From NCBI GenBank assembly GCA_963926405.1, contig CAWUXI010000117.1, forward strand, positions 1 through 16,638: a stretch of 16,638 nucleotides of DNA, read 5' to 3'. The notes under the pieces are model-generated. The model worked only from the letters and a program-made list of their open reading frames with translations, made no database searches and was not told where the DNA came from. This document shows positions 8,501 through 15,795 of this stretch, one piece after another; positions within the stretch are counted from its first letter, which is position 1, and each line of letters begins with the position of its first letter. Source of the stretch: CALSMU01 sp963926405. GTDB lineage: Bacteria > Bacteroidota > Bacteroidia > Flavobacteriales_D > Parvicellaceae. Both the position numbers and the translations under genes were made by a program.

Positions 8501-11500
8501 TAGATGTTGGCGCTAATATGATTTTTGGCGACAGAGACGGTCTTAAGTTTTGGTATTTTGACGCTTACTTTAACGACAGAGAAGGGTTAGGAATACCCGT
8601 CCCGCCATTATTTAATATTGTTGCGATGGAAGGTAAAATTTATCACCACATGTCCAAAAACGAAACCGAATATGTGATTGATGAAGACATGGCTTTTGGC
8701 GCGGGATTGTATATGCAAATGATAGACAACCAAACAGGTGGATCCTTATTTGCTGTTGATGTGGGTGCGGAAATTAAAATTCAGGAATCAGGAGATTTTA
8801 CAATATCAATGAATGGCGATGCCTCTTTTATCAACACTAACAAACGAAGTGCGGTTTCTGGAGGAATGACATCCGCAGTTGGCGATGTGATTATAGAGGA
8901 AGCATTGGAAGCAATTGGTCCAATTAGTTTAACGTTTAGTGTTGGTGGCGGAGATTTAACGGTTGAAGCGGAAGGCCTTACAAAGGGCTCTATGGAATAT
9001 ACCAAAGGAGATATGACTTTTGGTTTTGATGCAGAACTGGGATCCACTCCGGGAATTGGATTTAACTATAGTAAAGGAGCTGGTAACTTGAGTTTTAACG
9101 CAAATGCTTCAGGAACATTTGGACTTGGTTTAGGACTAGACGGAAACGAGCTCTCTTTAGGTATAGAAGGAACAAGTGTTGGATATTTGGATTTATCCTA
9201 CGATGACGTTTCTTTTGCTACGAGAATAAACAGGGTTAATAAAACAGGAACATTGGCCTTTGCATATGGCGACATGTCAATAGATTTTGGCGTTGAAACG
9301 GATGGAGGGTACCTTAATTTAGCAGTATCTAGCGACTTAATATTTAATACAGGATTTAATACCGCTGGCTCGGCTTATCTGGGAATTGTAAGTGGTTCAA
9401 ATGAGTTTAGTATTTCTGGGGATAAAACTACGGGTGCAGGAGAGTTGGCTTTAAAAGTAGACGGTGTTGAGATGAACTTAGCCGCGAACACTTTAGAGAA
9501 ATCAGCATTTTTTGGTCTAAACACAGGGGCCTTGGAGTTAAATGTGGGCGGCCAAGTTGGAAAAAGCGGTCTGTTTAACCTAAAAGAAGGTGGTAACGAG
9601 TATGATCTAGCTGTAGATCTAGAAACTAACTCTGGAAATATTGGCTATATATACAATGGAGGAAACGATTATTTTAAGGTAGATCTCGAAAATGGTGAAA
9701 ATGGAAGCCTAAGTTTTAAAAACGGCGAGCACTTGTTTAATTTATACGGCAACGCTTCGGGCACTGCGGGGGGAGTTTCTTATGTTGATGGATCCAATGA
9801 ATTTTCGATAAACGCGGATATAGAAAATAAGAGCGGCGACCTTACTTTAGTCTTTCCTGGAAACTCTTTAATTGCCAACCTAAACATGGATTCATCTTTT
9901 GTTAATTATGAAGGAGAAGGTCTAAAATTAGGTGTTTCTGGAAAAATAGGAGAATCCGGTTATATGCTAGTTGATAATGGCGATTTCATGATAAACATGG
10001 GTGCCAATATGACAGAGAATTCGGGTATGCTTAAATTCCAAACAGCCGACTTCCTTGTTGATGTTGGAGCTAATAAGACCGCAGGAACCGGAAGGCTATT
10101 ATTAGAGACCGCTGACTTGCAATCTAGCGCAATATTCTCTAACGAAGAAAAAAGTGTTTCTGTGTCGTCTGGAAACGTTAGCTTTTCAGGCTCTGTAGAT
10201 CAAGAAGAAACAGGCAGAATATCGCTTTCTACAGGAGATATGTCTATCGGGCTAGGAGCGAACATTGGCCAAAAAAGAGGGATATTAAATTTTGAACAAG
10301 GAGGTAATATTGTTGCCATTGACCTTGAGGCTATCAATGGCACTGGTTCGATGTTATTTGATATCGAGGGAAATAAGGTAGAGGCGACATCTAATGAGGA
10401 AGAGTTGTCGGCGGCCTTTGAGATGGATAATTTTAGTCTTTCTCTTCTTGCAAATAAACTAACCGGTGATGGATTGGCGTCAGTTAGTTCTGGAGGAACT
10501 ACCGTTTCTATAGGAAGAGTAGCTGAAGGTAATTTTGGCACACTAGGTTTCGAAGACGGCACCCGATCTATTGCGGTATCTGCATCTGTGGAGTCGCGGG
10601 CCGGAAGTATTACTATAGAGGATCCAGAAGTAAACGTTGCTCTAAATGTTACTCCTGAGGGAGGAACAATTAATGTGGAAAAAGATGAGCACGCTGTTAG
10701 TTTAACAGGAAATTCAGACGGCACAGGAAGTATCGGTTATTCAAACGGAGACATTACTCTTGGCTTTGATGGCGATATTCCAAATAAAGAAGGTACAGTT
10801 TCTTATTCGAAAGGAGATTTTGGTATTTCAATTATGGGTAATGCAGAATCTAAAGCAGGATCAATTACGGCAACAAAAGCAGACAACACATACATTGGAG
10901 AGTTTACAACTTCATCAGGCAAGCTTACCTATCAAACTCCAGACTATGAGGTTTCGGCATCTGCCAATACAAGCTACGAAGCAGAGGGTAGTGTGGAGAT
11001 AAGTGGAAATAAAATTACCATAGGAGGAAATACGCAGAATAAAACGGCATTTATGCAATATGAAAACGGTCCATTTTCCATTCAAATCAACAATGAAAAG
11101 ATGGTTACGCTAACCTATAATGAAAATGAAGTTTCATTTTCAATAGACGCCGCCAACAACGTACAGTTTTTAAGCGCCGGAGAATACCTAGAACTAGCTC
11201 AAAATGCTGGAGAGGGCACAAAACAATTAGATTATGGCCCGCTGCAATTAGAGGCAGTTACTAATAGTGAGGGAGCATCTCTTGTAGCTTCATACGAAGG
11301 TGTAGTTGAGGTTACAGCAAGTGTAGATTACGAAAAAAATGGATCTATTGATTTAAAATTAGCTGGCCAAAGCTTTAACGTGAGTAAAGATGGCGATTTG
11401 ATGACGGTTGGATATAACGAGAACCAACTAAACATTGACAACAGCTCAATAAACTTATCATTAGAAAATGGCCAGTACTTAAGCGCAAGCATCCCTGAAG

Positions 11501-13800
11501 GTTTAGCATTTTCTTTAGGCGAAACAGAATTCTTTTTAGACAAGGACCACCCAATAAGCATTGGAGAAGGGGCAAATGTTTTAACGTTTTCTCCCGAGTT
11601 TGTTCAATTTGACAACAACGATAACTCCTTTAAATTAACATCAGAGAAGGTTGTTAGCCTCAATATAGGCACGGATAAGTCAATTTCAATTTCTCCAACA
11701 GACGTTGAAATTCAATACGAAGACAAGAACATTGCGTTTGGAACATCCAAGTATTTAGAATATTCCGATCTTTCCAACAACTTTAAATTAACCAATGAAA
11801 GCATCGAAGTAGGGTTTGATGGAAATACGCTCGAGCTAAAAGAAGATTATTTGAAAGCGTCTTATGACGGCACAAAATCTATCGAGATTTCACCAGAGCT
11901 TTTTGGAGTAACATTTGACGAGTATGAACTAGCTTTTGGAACAGCAAGACCTTTCTACTATAAGTCACCTACTCGAGTTATAGATTTTGAAAATGATGGA
12001 TTAATATTAGAAGCCGGAAGTGTAGAATTTCAAATAAAAGACGATTTAATAAAATTTACAGAAGGAGGGAACAAAAGCATCTCTGTTTCTCAAGAGCTTG
12101 TGGAATTAGTTTATGAAGACAAAACCATAAGTTTTGGAGCAGAGAAGTCTTTAGGATATACTGATTCAGAAAATGTATTTGAATTATCTGAAGAAGGATT
12201 AAATTGGAATTCAGGGGAAAAAAGCATAGCCATTTCTGATGGTAAATTCGACTTAGCCTTCTCAAGCGAAGATTACGTTTCAATTGCCTCAACGGGACTT
12301 TCTTTTGGCTATGCAGGATTGGCTGCTGAAATTAAGTCTGAAGGGTCGTTTACGCTTACTGAGGGCGATAATAGTTTCGAGCTTACTACAACAGGATTAG
12401 CAATTAGTTCTGGAGACAAAGGTATTTCGTTACAAAATGAAGGTGGTACTCCGGAGATTAAATTACAAAATGGCGAAGATTCCTTTGAATTGAGTTCAGC
12501 AGGTTTTGCAGTTGAATACGACGGTGAACGCTATGCTATAAATGACGAGGAGAACTTAAAAATTAACACTTCCGAAAATGGCTACATTGAGGTAATGAAC
12601 AATGGTGCAAAATACGTTGAAGGAGAAACTGAATTAATTATTGGGGGAGATGATAACTTTTTAGAATTGAAAAGCGGAACTAAAAGCATTGCATTAACGC
12701 AAGATCAAAAGCTGGCATTTGTGGACGGAAATTATTCTGCTAGCTTAAGTAAAACACTTGAGATTGAAATGTCTGACGGCATTAGAACAATAGGGCTTTT
12801 TACACCAACGCATTATGTGTCATACGTGCAAGGAGACTATGCATTTGGGATTAGAGGAGGAAGTGGAGGCAACAAGCCAGGGGTAGACGTTACGGCTTTT
12901 GGACACACATTATTTGTGGAAGGAGAGCGAGGCAAGGATGTTACTGTAGGGGTTTCTTCTCCTGATTTTGGCGACGCTACCTTTTCTATTGATGCGCAAA
13001 AGAACATAGAATCACGTTTTATAAGTGGAGCAGACGTTTACGGCTTTATCAAGGATGAAGCAGGAATTACTCCAATAACAGGAACCGAGCCGGTGCCTCC
13101 AGAGCCTGAATACCTTGAAGGGTCTGGAACAGTAGAAGCCATGGATGGTCCTTCTCATCTTACCAACAGTATTGCCGATGAAGGTGGAGGTAGTATTAGA
13201 GGTCAAATTGAACTTTCTTATGACAGTAAAAACAGTAGATTTGTTGCAAACGCAGCTGTTAAAGGAAATGAGCCTGTTTGTATTGAAGGAGCATTGGCTT
13301 TGGATGTTTCGCCAGACAACTTTGTACTAAACATAGGAACAGAAGAACAGAGAATTGAGATATTCCCAACATGTTCTGGATTTGGTGGTGGTGGCTGGTT
13401 TGGTTTGGAATCAAACTCAACCGCAACAAAGGTAGATATAGGTATTTTTGTAGGATGGAGCGCAAAAGCAGGTGTAGAGATAGGCGGTGCTGTTTGTGGA
13501 GCAGGGTTATCAGTTGAGGCGTCTGCAGAATTGGGAGTTAAAGCGAAGGCGGACATATTACCCGAGTTTCATTTAAATGAAGCAGGAATATGGTTGGATT
13601 TATATGTAGCAATAAAGGCAAATTATTGGGCAGTCGGAGTAACCGGTTCACTTACCCTTGCAGAAGCAGGCCTTAGCGGAGAGTTATTAGCAAAGTTCCT
13701 GGATGACGAGACAGAGGTGTCAGGGAATTTAAGCGGATACATTACAATCTTGGAAATCATCTCCGCAAGTTTTGATATGTCATTTAGTACCAGTTTTTAG
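5509..13800 (+). CDS. Giant secreted beta-repeat protein (2763 aa)
   Basis: The sequence has a signal peptide (residues 1 to about 24, ending FFGNSQQ). The start is ATG 5509, overlapping the previous stop as TAATG; an in-frame Met5 codon (5521) is an alternative. Residues 25-180 form a beta-rich N-terminal domain (VLNDLNEPSW, EGIYNFCIEVVDY). Residues 180-425 hold two FnIII-like domains (NFSWQIAGG, YRVRAVDGD, TYVWQVIAYTG). About 430-1145 is non-repetitive beta-rich sequence, including a part rich in aromatic residues (DGLKFWYFDAYF, KIYHHM). Residues 1146-2423 are two successive arrays of beta-hairpin repeats. A Pro-rich hinge (EPVPPEPEY, about 2530) leads to a Gly/Ala-rich strand region ending ISASFDMSFSTSF. 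There is no type IX sorting domain. Cysteines occur only at 143, 160, 178 and 289 and at 2591, 2622 and 2663. A surface or outer-membrane structural role is inferred; the N- and C-terminal parts recall other large Bacteroidota surface proteins, from memory only. Confidence 0.85.
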   Translation: MSANMNRIYSILSFILFLPFFGNSQQLPVSATTILNTPHPVYVNEYYSIGSNALQGIVVLNDLNEPSWDVRLLVTIEGEGIKIKTKGNFLPSNPINLTSGIPLILEGSDFAQYLDVNNVDLEGITAATFNQSGKLPEGIYNFCIEVVDYISGVPLSLPSCAPAFIFFEPPPVTLQPECEGVVTPSDPQIVNFSWQIAGGASPTIAINSKYKLSVYEVTEEGSDPYFAVANNHALLVYESDFINQTQSQIDFGITSTTLLAPGKQYVYRVRAVDGDEKDIYRNNGFSEWCWFFYGYPHDGNLTISAPEDEHIYSKFESKSFVWEVSDLGIPGQEYNYAAIIKVLNEGQNKEDAMDTNPDWYVKNMPTTSSLNGYAFTLDQNTEPGVTYVWQVIAYTGAQEVAKSEIYTFYSAPLVDHFMAGPSRVEVVSLLNNQLEDLSGVGRIQVTANEADVIEFEFEHLNIRDLGGGDYALMDGEASLDLSNLEAAELEPNLGSNGPANFSFTVGRVNNSGIQTKGIVSWQFPHATTSGQIEFIESEEDWFALNSNYQLNGTSELSDARELELLEPYEFIVSLQKSSIFQISNGKYSLSFSGGASANTNVKTNNGEPYTVYFSGQPSLYYFEVNSLLSNATNYLKPSDGLEIGFMPKQAVIDLSEETSPGKLSGTPGWKGFYFPEFQVKIYPGETDATGQLSVSQIIGLEEDQTNSDFWLENQGLNLRYDYVLAEEGITFNGFATEITGNFNVEDNQITNSKITGEIKIPVIDKTDGFGFEIPVTNDGLAQGYLYEDLTQREMVFNPYGGENRVDITINRAVFAENERLDLEIDADLTGISALVSGINDFRVYGDNTIGIGSKNGSKALDTQVEGEYKGFVTYVQEVGAALFNGNYVFSYIAALDMGDDVVGEDGPPLLAISSVEEVGGDVVLPNFSPTNPQPEPAISVPADIEPGSPTLTTYEMFIAVDNVIVNLEGYLKLSNNDPTWGTSFRGGINGSLKIPTQIDVGANMIFGDRDGLKFWYFDAYFNDREGLGIPVPPLFNIVAMEGKIYHHMSKNETEYVIDEDMAFGAGLYMQMIDNQTGGSLFAVDVGAEIKIQESGDFTISMNGDASFINTNKRSAVSGGMTSAVGDVIIEEALEAIGPISLTFSVGGGDLTVEAEGLTKGSMEYTKGDMTFGFDAELGSTPGIGFNYSKGAGNLSFNANASGTFGLGLGLDGNELSLGIEGTSVGYLDLSYDDVSFATRINRVNKTGTLAFAYGDMSIDFGVETDGGYLNLAVSSDLIFNTGFNTAGSAYLGIVSGSNEFSISGDKTTGAGELALKVDGVEMNLAANTLEKSAFFGLNTGALELNVGGQVGKSGLFNLKEGGNEYDLAVDLETNSGNIGYIYNGGNDYFKVDLENGENGSLSFKNGEHLFNLYGNASGTAGGVSYVDGSNEFSINADIENKSGDLTLVFPGNSLIANLNMDSSFVNYEGEGLKLGVSGKIGESGYMLVDNGDFMINMGANMTENSGMLKFQTADFLVDVGANKTAGTGRLLLETADLQSSAIFSNEEKSVSVSSGNVSFSGSVDQEETGRISLSTGDMSIGLGANIGQKRGILNFEQGGNIVAIDLEAINGTGSMLFDIEGNKVEATSNEEELSAAFEMDNFSLSLLANKLTGDGLASVSSGGTTVSIGRVAEGNFGTLGFEDGTRSIAVSASVESRAGSITIEDPEVNVALNVTPEGGTINVEKDEHAVSLTGNSDGTGSIGYSNGDITLGFDGDIPNKEGTVSYSKGDFGISIMGNAESKAGSITATKADNTYIGEFTTSSGKLTYQTPDYEVSASANTSYEAEGSVEISGNKITIGGNTQNKTAFMQYENGPFSIQINNEKMVTLTYNENEVSFSIDAANNVQFLSAGEYLELAQNAGEGTKQLDYGPLQLEAVTNSEGASLVASYEGVVEVTASVDYEKNGSIDLKLAGQSFNVSKDGDLMTVGYNENQLNIDNSSINLSLENGQYLSASIPEGLAFSLGETEFFLDKDHPISIGEGANVLTFSPEFVQFDNNDNSFKLTSEKVVSLNIGTDKSISISPTDVEIQYEDKNIAFGTSKYLEYSDLSNNFKLTNESIEVGFDGNTLELKEDYLKASYDGTKSIEISPELFGVTFDEYELAFGTARPFYYKSPTRVIDFENDGLILEAGSVEFQIKDDLIKFTEGGNKSISVSQELVELVYEDKTISFGAEKSLGYTDSENVFELSEEGLNWNSGEKSIAISDGKFDLAFSSEDYVSIASTGLSFGYAGLAAEIKSEGSFTLTEGDNSFELTTTGLAISSGDKGISLQNEGGTPEIKLQNGEDSFELSSAGFAVEYDGERYAINDEENLKINTSENGYIEVMNNGAKYVEGETELIIGGDDNFLELKSGTKSIALTQDQKLAFVDGNYSASLSKTLEIEMSDGIRTIGLFTPTHYVSYVQGDYAFGIRGGSGGNKPGVDVTAFGHTLFVEGERGKDVTVGVSSPDFGDATFSIDAQKNIESRFISGADVYGFIKDEAGITPITGTEPVPPEPEYLEGSGTVEAMDGPSHLTNSIADEGGGSIRGQIELSYDSKNSRFVANAAVKGNEPVCIEGALALDVSPDNFVLNIGTEEQRIEIFPTCSGFGGGGWFGLESNSTATKVDIGIFVGWSAKAGVEIGGAVCGAGLSVEASAELGVKAKADILPEFHLNEAGIWLDLYVAIKANYWAVGVTGSLTLAEAGLSGELLAKFLDDETEVSGNLSGYITILEIISASFDMSFSTSF
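8944..11100 (+). repeat. Class A protein-repeat array: units of about 20-23 residues, two strands each
   Basis: Residues 1146-1864 of the giant protein consist of degenerate tandem units, each a strand, a Gly-Asp/Gly-Asn type turn, a second strand and a loop. Examples are GMLKFQTADFLVDVGANKT, GRISLSTGDMSIGLGANIG and GTVSYSKGDFGISIMGNAE. The array is about 719 residues, so roughly 33 units. Units differ at most positions, so the array is old rather than freshly amplified. Strand alternation fits a beta-solenoid, a long beta-meander or barrel strands; I cannot decide between them from sequence. Confidence 0.75.
11485..12780 (+). repeat. Class B protein-repeat array: units of about 15-18 residues
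   Basis: Residues 1993-2423 of the giant protein switch to shorter hairpins: a strand of alternating hydrophobics, four or five polar residues, a second strand and a D/G/N-rich turn. Examples are KSISVSQELVELVYEDK, TISFGAEKSLGYTDSEN and VFELSEEGLNWNSGE. The array is more acidic than class A. The stretch between the arrays (11101-11484) looks transitional, with hairpins of mixed length. Confidence 0.75.
11677..12681 (+). repeat. 66-residue higher-order repeat within the class B array
   Basis: A recurring KSIxIS-type strand marks unit starts at residues 2057, 2123, 2189, 2238, 2304 and 2392, so the spacings are 66, 66, 49, 66 and 88 residues. Each 66-residue unit contains four hairpins in fixed order, with FGT/FGA(x)K in the second and (L)KED/KDD in the fourth of the first two units. 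The 49-residue unit (12073-12219) keeps hairpins one to three and lacks the fourth. The last, 88-residue interval is looser and holds an extra hairpin. Confidence 0.7.
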
Positions 13801-13804
13801 ATAA

Positions 13805-15790
13805 ATGAAAAAGATACTATACATACTTTTACTATTTACTCAAATAGGCAATGCTCAAGGAAAAGCAGAGGTTTTTGTGACCAATGATTTTAACGGAGAA
13901 GAAGGGGTTAAATTAAAATGGGTTTACGAATACCTGTATCATCCAGAGGGGTTTAATGTTTATCGAAGTTCCGAAAGTGCAGCATGGACAAAACTGAACA
14001 GCGAACCTATTATTCCAAAAAAATCATTGCCTTCGGGTCATGGATTAAACAAAGAGGAGGCTGATTTGCACGCTGCTCTTGTTGTGTCGCCATATGAAGA
14101 GTTAAAAGTGAGTATAATCCGTGCATTTGTTTTGATTAAGGCAATTTACAGCAATGAGCTTGCAGGCTACAGCGGCATTATGTACCAAGATAAAACGGCC
14201 CAGAAAGGAGTAACATATACGTATAAATTAACATTGATTAATGGTGGTTCAGATGAAGACCTAGGTCAGCCCAAGGAAATACTGTGCTCAGAATACAGTA
14301 AACCAATGCCACCAGAAAACCTGACACTGAACAGAAAGAAGAAACTCATAACCTTCAATTGGAAACCAGAACTATATAGATACTATGGAGTAGATATATT
14401 TAAAAAGGAAGTGGGTGAAGGCGATTATGAAAAGATTACCACAATAGGACCAAGAGCTATCCAACCCAAAAGTGCAAAAACGTACAACGAGAATTCTGTG
14501 TTTTTTGTTGACACAAATATTGTTTATGAAAAAGGATATCTATACAAATTTCAAGCAGTCGATTATTTCAACCAGCGATCAGAAATGTCGGCAGAAGTAG
14601 CTGCACCGATGAAAGATTTTGTTCCTCCGCAAATGCCTTTCGGATTGAAATTAAAACCAAATTCTCTTCTAGGAAACATGAACGTAGTATGGGAGGCAAT
14701 TGATGAAGCTGATTTAGCAGGATATAATATCTACACAAGCGAAAATCCAGACAGTTCATTCACAAAGGTAAATTCAGAATTAATTTCAAAAGACATTAAA
14801 TCAATCGATGTTGATGGAGTTGGTGTTGGCGGCCATTACTTCTCTGTTTCTTCTGTAGATATGGCAGGCAATGAAACCTCATCCGGATTAATGTTTGCTG
14901 AAGTTAAGGATGTGGAGCCACCGAGTGCCCCACAAAATTTTTCGAGTGAAGCCATGTCAGGAGCAATTAAACTGGAATGGACGGCAAATTCAGAATCGGA
15001 CTTATTAGGGTATTATATTCAAAAATCTTTAAACCATAAGAATCAAGAAGACAATCGTTACATCAATGTAAATGCGTCTCCAACAATTGAAACGAATTAC
15101 ACGGAAAGTCTTTCTAAAAACATTAAAAATAAATTCGTTTACAGGGTAGTTGCAATTGACACCAATTTTAACCGCAGTCAACCATCGATTAATTCTTTGG
15201 CACAAATGCCGGATGTAAACCCTCCTTTAACTCCAGTTATTAAGAACGTGTATTTGCAAGAAGGAAATATTAGGGTTGATTGGCTGAAAAATGCAGACAA
15301 CGATTTAAATGGCTATAATTTGTATAGATCAGGGTTAGGAGACTCTGTAGCAAAAGAGCAGGTAAATGTTAGCTTAATTTCTCCAACAACAGCAACATAT
15401 TTGGATAGACGAGCGGACCAAGGGGCGTCTTATTTATACAGTATTGAAGCAGTAGATTTAACCGGTAATGTTTCCATGCAGTCAAATACATTTAAAATAG
15501 AAATGCCTAAAGCTCCTGTGGTTGATACAATAACAATTTCTAAGGCAAATTATAACGCGAATAAAAAGCAAATAACAGTTCAGTGGGACGAAATAAAAAC
15601 ACAAGAAATGAAAGGCTATGTTGTTTACCTAACGGATGTTTCAGGAATATTGAAGCCAGGATCTGGGCTTTCAGACTACACAGAATTTAAAGTAAAAAAA
15701 GAATTAAATGCCGCCATAGAAATCGAAGTTAGAGGATATACCATTAATGGCGAGATAATAAAATCGCAACGAACAACTGTCAACCCTTAA
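13805..15790 (+). CDS. Secreted protein of tandem fibronectin-III-like domains (661 aa)
   Basis: The signal peptide MKKILYILLLFTQIGNAQG is followed by an N-terminal region with an FnIII-like start (VKLKWVYEYLYHPEGFNVYRSS) and a unique segment. Five FnIII-like domains then begin at about residues 169, 274, 372, 473 and 568. Their typical openings are PPENLTL, PPQMPFG, PPSAPQNF, PPLTPVIK and PKAPVV. Each has a W in strand B or C (VVWEAIDEADLAGYNIY, LEWTANSESDLLGYYI, VDWLKNADNDLNGYNLY), and domains three and four keep the YRVVAID or YSIEAVD strand. Such domains usually mediate protein or glycan binding outside the cell. There is no type IX sorting domain, no lipobox and no catalytic domain; the protein ends within the last domain at TTVNP. 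It starts 4 nt after the giant gene's stop and so is almost certainly cotranscribed. It may bind the giant protein, which itself carries FnIII-like domains; that is inference. Confidence 0.88.
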   Translation: MKKILYILLLFTQIGNAQGKAEVFVTNDFNGEEGVKLKWVYEYLYHPEGFNVYRSSESAAWTKLNSEPIIPKKSLPSGHGLNKEEADLHAALVVSPYEELKVSIIRAFVLIKAIYSNELAGYSGIMYQDKTAQKGVTYTYKLTLINGGSDEDLGQPKEILCSEYSKPMPPENLTLNRKKKLITFNWKPELYRYYGVDIFKKEVGEGDYEKITTIGPRAIQPKSAKTYNENSVFFVDTNIVYEKGYLYKFQAVDYFNQRSEMSAEVAAPMKDFVPPQMPFGLKLKPNSLLGNMNVVWEAIDEADLAGYNIYTSENPDSSFTKVNSELISKDIKSIDVDGVGVGGHYFSVSSVDMAGNETSSGLMFAEVKDVEPPSAPQNFSSEAMSGAIKLEWTANSESDLLGYYIQKSLNHKNQEDNRYINVNASPTIETNYTESLSKNIKNKFVYRVVAIDTNFNRSQPSINSLAQMPDVNPPLTPVIKNVYLQEGNIRVDWLKNADNDLNGYNLYRSGLGDSVAKEQVNVSLISPTTATYLDRRADQGASYLYSIEAVDLTGNVSMQSNTFKIEMPKAPVVDTITISKANYNANKKQITVQWDEIKTQEMKGYVVYLTDVSGILKPGSGLSDYTEFKVKKELNAAIEIEVRGYTINGEIIKSQRTTVNP

Positions 15791-15795
15791 TACAA

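Noticed and set aside
10200..10724. Antisense open frame of 174 codons rich in Ser and Pro
   Set aside because: It lies opposite the repeat array of the giant gene. Its length comes from the skewed, repetitive codon content of the + strand, and its product is low-complexity with no recognisable domain or start context.
8944..12780. CRISPR or DNA-level tandem repeat
   Set aside because: The periodicity is at the protein level only; I see no identical DNA repeats with unique spacers.
13218..13556. Antisense open frame of 112 codons at the end of the giant gene
   Set aside because: It is a shadow of the Gly/Ala-rich coding strand, Pro/Ser-rich with no plausible signal or domain, and overlaps another antisense frame.
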